The notes under the pieces were generated by a model. That model searched no databases, was not told the DNA's origin, and saw nothing but the letters and a program-made list of their open reading frames with translations. DNA of 64,000 bases, taken from contig CAZQCG010000010.1 of NCBI GenBank assembly GCA_964592425.1, positions 62,001 to 126,000 of the forward strand, read 5' to 3'. The translations under genes and the position numbers were made by a program. This document shows, one piece after another, positions 62,549 through 64,000 of the stretch (positions are counted from its first letter, which is position 1; each line of letters opens with the position of its first letter). Source of the DNA: Viridilinea sp964592425. Its GTDB lineage: Bacteria; Chloroflexota; Chloroflexia; Chloroflexales; Chloroflexaceae.

Positions 62549-63094
62549 CTATGCCCTTTGCCCCACATGGCGGGCCATGGTGGCCAGAAAAGTTCGCCCG
62601 TACTGCACAAACGAGAGGGCGAAGGGCAGCATCGCGAGGTAGAGCACGGGGCGACCGGTACGTGGCCCGTCGGCGACATAGAGCAGGGCTGCGGCAGTCA
62701 ACAAGGCCGTGGTGAGCTTGCCGCTGCCGGCGGCGATCGCGAGGGTATGCCGGCGGCGCAGCACGACCAGGGCTGCCGCCACGATCCCGATGTCGCGGAA
62801 GAGCAGCAGCCCGGTGGCCCACCAGGGGAATTCCCGTGTGCGCGAGAGAATGATCGCCGCACCGTCGATCAACAACTTGTCGGCCACCGGGTCGAGTAGC
62901 TTGCCCAGATCAGAGACTTCGCCACGGGCGCGGGCAAGAGGGCCGTCAACGGCATCAGTCAACATAGCCAGGGTCAGCAGCAGCAGTGCGGCACGGCGAC
63001 GCTCCGGCTTGCGCAGGCAAGCCAGGGTCGGGCCTACCAGCAAGAGCCGGGCCAGCGTTAGCATGTTTGAGGGGTAGCGTAACTCGTGCAGCAC
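62549..63094 (-). CDS. CDP-alcohol phosphatidyltransferase (PgsA-like)
   Basis: 181 residues with four to five hydrophobic helices. The CDP-OH-P signature is complete: DAVDGPLARARGEVSDLGKLLDPVAD, i.e. D-x2-DG-x2-AR-x8-G-x3-D-x3-D, spread over two lines of sequence. It joins CDP-diacylglycerol to glycerol-3-P or another alcohol; PgsA (phosphatidylglycerol-P synthase) is the best match by length. GTG start at 63094 with AAGGA upstream; an internal ATG at 63064 is possible. Convergent with the response regulator gene. Confidence 0.87.
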   Translation of the reverse strand: MLHELRYPSNMLTLARLLLVGPTLACLRKPERRRAALLLLTLAMLTDAVDGPLARARGEVSDLGKLLDPVADKLLIDGAAIILSRTREFPWWATGLLLFRDIGIVAAALVVLRRRHTLAIAAGSGKLTTALLTAAALLYVADGPRTGRPVLYLAMLPFALSFVQYGRTFLATMARHVGQRA

Positions 63095-63119
63095 GCCGAT
63101 CCTTGTTATGGCTTAGACA

Positions 63120-63255
63120 CAATACCTTGCAAATAAGTCGCAGTAGGCGGCACGGCCCCCCTCCCAACCTCCCCCCGCTGGGGGGAGGCACCGGGCACCC
63201 GCCCCCAGCGGGGGTGGGTTGGGGTGGGGGCGAAGAGCTTATCTGAAAGGTATTG
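63120..63255. mobile_element. MITE-like element, family A copy 3 (different interior)
   Basis: 136 bp. Ends CAATACCTTGCAAATAAG and the complement of CAATACCTTTCAGATAAG, as in family A, but the interior is a C/G-rich inverted repeat rather than the AAACCTGTC hairpin. Flanked by GGCTTAGACA (63110-63119) and GGCTTAGACC (63256-63265), a target duplication with one change. The right copy contains the stop codon of the DUF4013-like gene. Confidence 0.9.
63209..63229 (+). other. G-quadruplex motif inside element A3
   Basis: Five, three, four and five G residues separated by 1, 2 and 1 nt, a canonical four-tract G4 motif with very short loops. Confidence 0.7.
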
Positions 63256-63258
63256 GGC

Positions 63259-63957
63259 TTAGACCATTGAGGTTGGTGGGCCATAGCCGGCATTGTAGCC
63301 ACTCGGCGTGTTGAGTTGAAGCAACTTCTGGCCGAGCATGTGGCCAAAGACGGCCTGGCTGTAGGGCACGGTGAGGATGAAGCCGATCACGACAATGCTA
63401 CCAAGCTGGGCGACAAGGCTGGTGAGGATGTAGAGCAGCCAGAGCACGATCCAGCCGCCAAGGTCGGCCCGCACCATCGCAATGACGTCGCCAAAACGCA
63501 TGGCATCAGCGAGGCTGCCCGTCTGCAGGTAGCGCACGGTGGCAGCGAAGATCAACGGCTGGGTGATCAGAGCGATGATGATTATCAGCGGGAAGAGGCA
63601 GGCGAAGCTGCCGAGGAAGAGGGCCGCAAAGGCATTGCTCAGATCGCCATCGCTACTACCAAGGGCACCTAGCAGAGGCAGGCAGGCGAAGAGCATCCCG
63701 ATCACAAGCGCCGGGATCGAGTAGACCAGCGAAACCAGGAAACCGTTCCAACCCAGGCTCAGCTTCGCTCCGAAGTTGTCCCATTTGGGCAACGGGCGGG
63801 GATTGCCCATAGCCACATTACGGGCAGCCTCAAGTGTGTAGCCGCCAATCGCCAGCCAGCCGACGATCGGCACGAACAGCAGCAAGCCACAGATCAAAAT
63901 GCTGCTTAACCACTGCTCATCCTCAAAGACATAGGCGAAGGCTTTCCCAATGTCCAT
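63259..63957 (-). CDS. DUF4013-like multi-pass membrane protein
   Basis: 232 residues, about five to six hydrophobic helices. DIGKAFAYVFEDEQWLSSIL, GGYTLEAARNVAMGNPRPLPKWDNFG and GFILTVPYSQAVFGHMLGQ are typical of DUF4013 proteins of archaea and Chloroflexota. Function unknown. The stop codon lies in the target duplication of element A3, so its 3' flank was changed but the protein was not. Confidence 0.85.
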   Translation of the reverse strand: MDIGKAFAYVFEDEQWLSSILICGLLLFVPIVGWLAIGGYTLEAARNVAMGNPRPLPKWDNFGAKLSLGWNGFLVSLVYSIPALVIGMLFACLPLLGALGSSDGDLSNAFAALFLGSFACLFPLIIIIALITQPLIFAATVRYLQTGSLADAMRFGDVIAMVRADLGGWIVLWLLYILTSLVAQLGSIVVIGFILTVPYSQAVFGHMLGQKLLQLNTPSGYNAGYGPPTSMV

Positions 63958-64000
63958 GCGTAGGCTCCTTGTGATGTGTGAGAACTCCCCACAGCTTTAA

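Overview
The window is about 64 kb of GC-rich chromosomal DNA that reads as Chloroflexota, most likely the order Chloroflexales. This is an inference from protein style: extracytoplasmic proteins with Pro/Thr-rich linkers, VanW and S41 proteins, a gene order not seen in Proteobacteria or Firmicutes, and many non-ATG starts. No photosynthesis genes, rRNA genes, CRISPR arrays, prophage or intact transposase are visible. It is mostly a housekeeping region with short co-directional gene runs and dispersed non-coding repeats.

Layout. 0-12.5 kb: a polytopic GT-C-like membrane protein; rpsF-ssb followed without a gap by a membrane-anchored parvulin foldase; miaA; a GNAT acetyltransferase, an alpha/beta hydrolase, trmD and a THUMP-like methyltransferase; then an HDAC-family deacetylase and a glycerophosphodiesterase on the other strand. 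12.5-20 kb: a SWIM zinc-finger protein, a Tat-exported glucosaminidase with 12-bp coding repeats, a TetR-controlled MacAB-type efflux operon with a near-consensus promoter, and a VapBC-like toxin-antitoxin pair. 20-31 kb: an alpha/beta-hydrolase-fold protein lacking two triad residues, rpsO-pnp, an orphan Phd-like protein, an O6-alkylguanine transferase, an S41 lipoprotein, mutS2 and cvpA. 31-42.5 kb: MFS transporter, SH3-like protein, GNAT, tyrosine phosphatase, shortened MoeA-like protein, Band-7-like protein, gamma-glutamyltransferase, acyl-CoA synthetase, and coaA-panE (pantothenate/CoA pathway). 42.5-64 kb: tRNA-Arg(GCG), threonine dehydratase, a tungsten-type aldehyde ferredoxin oxidoreductase, pcrA, LysR, VanW, manA, rsmE, a Ctp-type S41 protease, a pseudokinase fused to a DnaJ-type zinc finger and a C-terminal membrane anchor, a glycoside-hydrolase lipoprotein, maf, a NarL-type response regulator, a CDP-alcohol phosphatidyltransferase and a DUF4013-like membrane protein.

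The most unusual material falls in two groups. First, two families of small non-autonomous inverted-repeat elements: family A (three copies; two carry 9-10 bp target duplications containing the stop codon of the neighbouring gene) and family B (two copies of 145 bp differing at one base, each with a 10-bp duplication). There are also GGGCGCAGCAG hairpin repeats, a 46-bp dispersed repeat, and a 676-bp intergenic region with a series of hairpins that looks like a structured RNA. Second, several proteins keep a fold but lack key catalytic residues: the pseudokinase-zinc-finger protein, the alpha/beta-hydrolase-like protein, the MoeA-like protein and one S41 protease-like lipoprotein. All calls come from reading the sequence; no database search was run.
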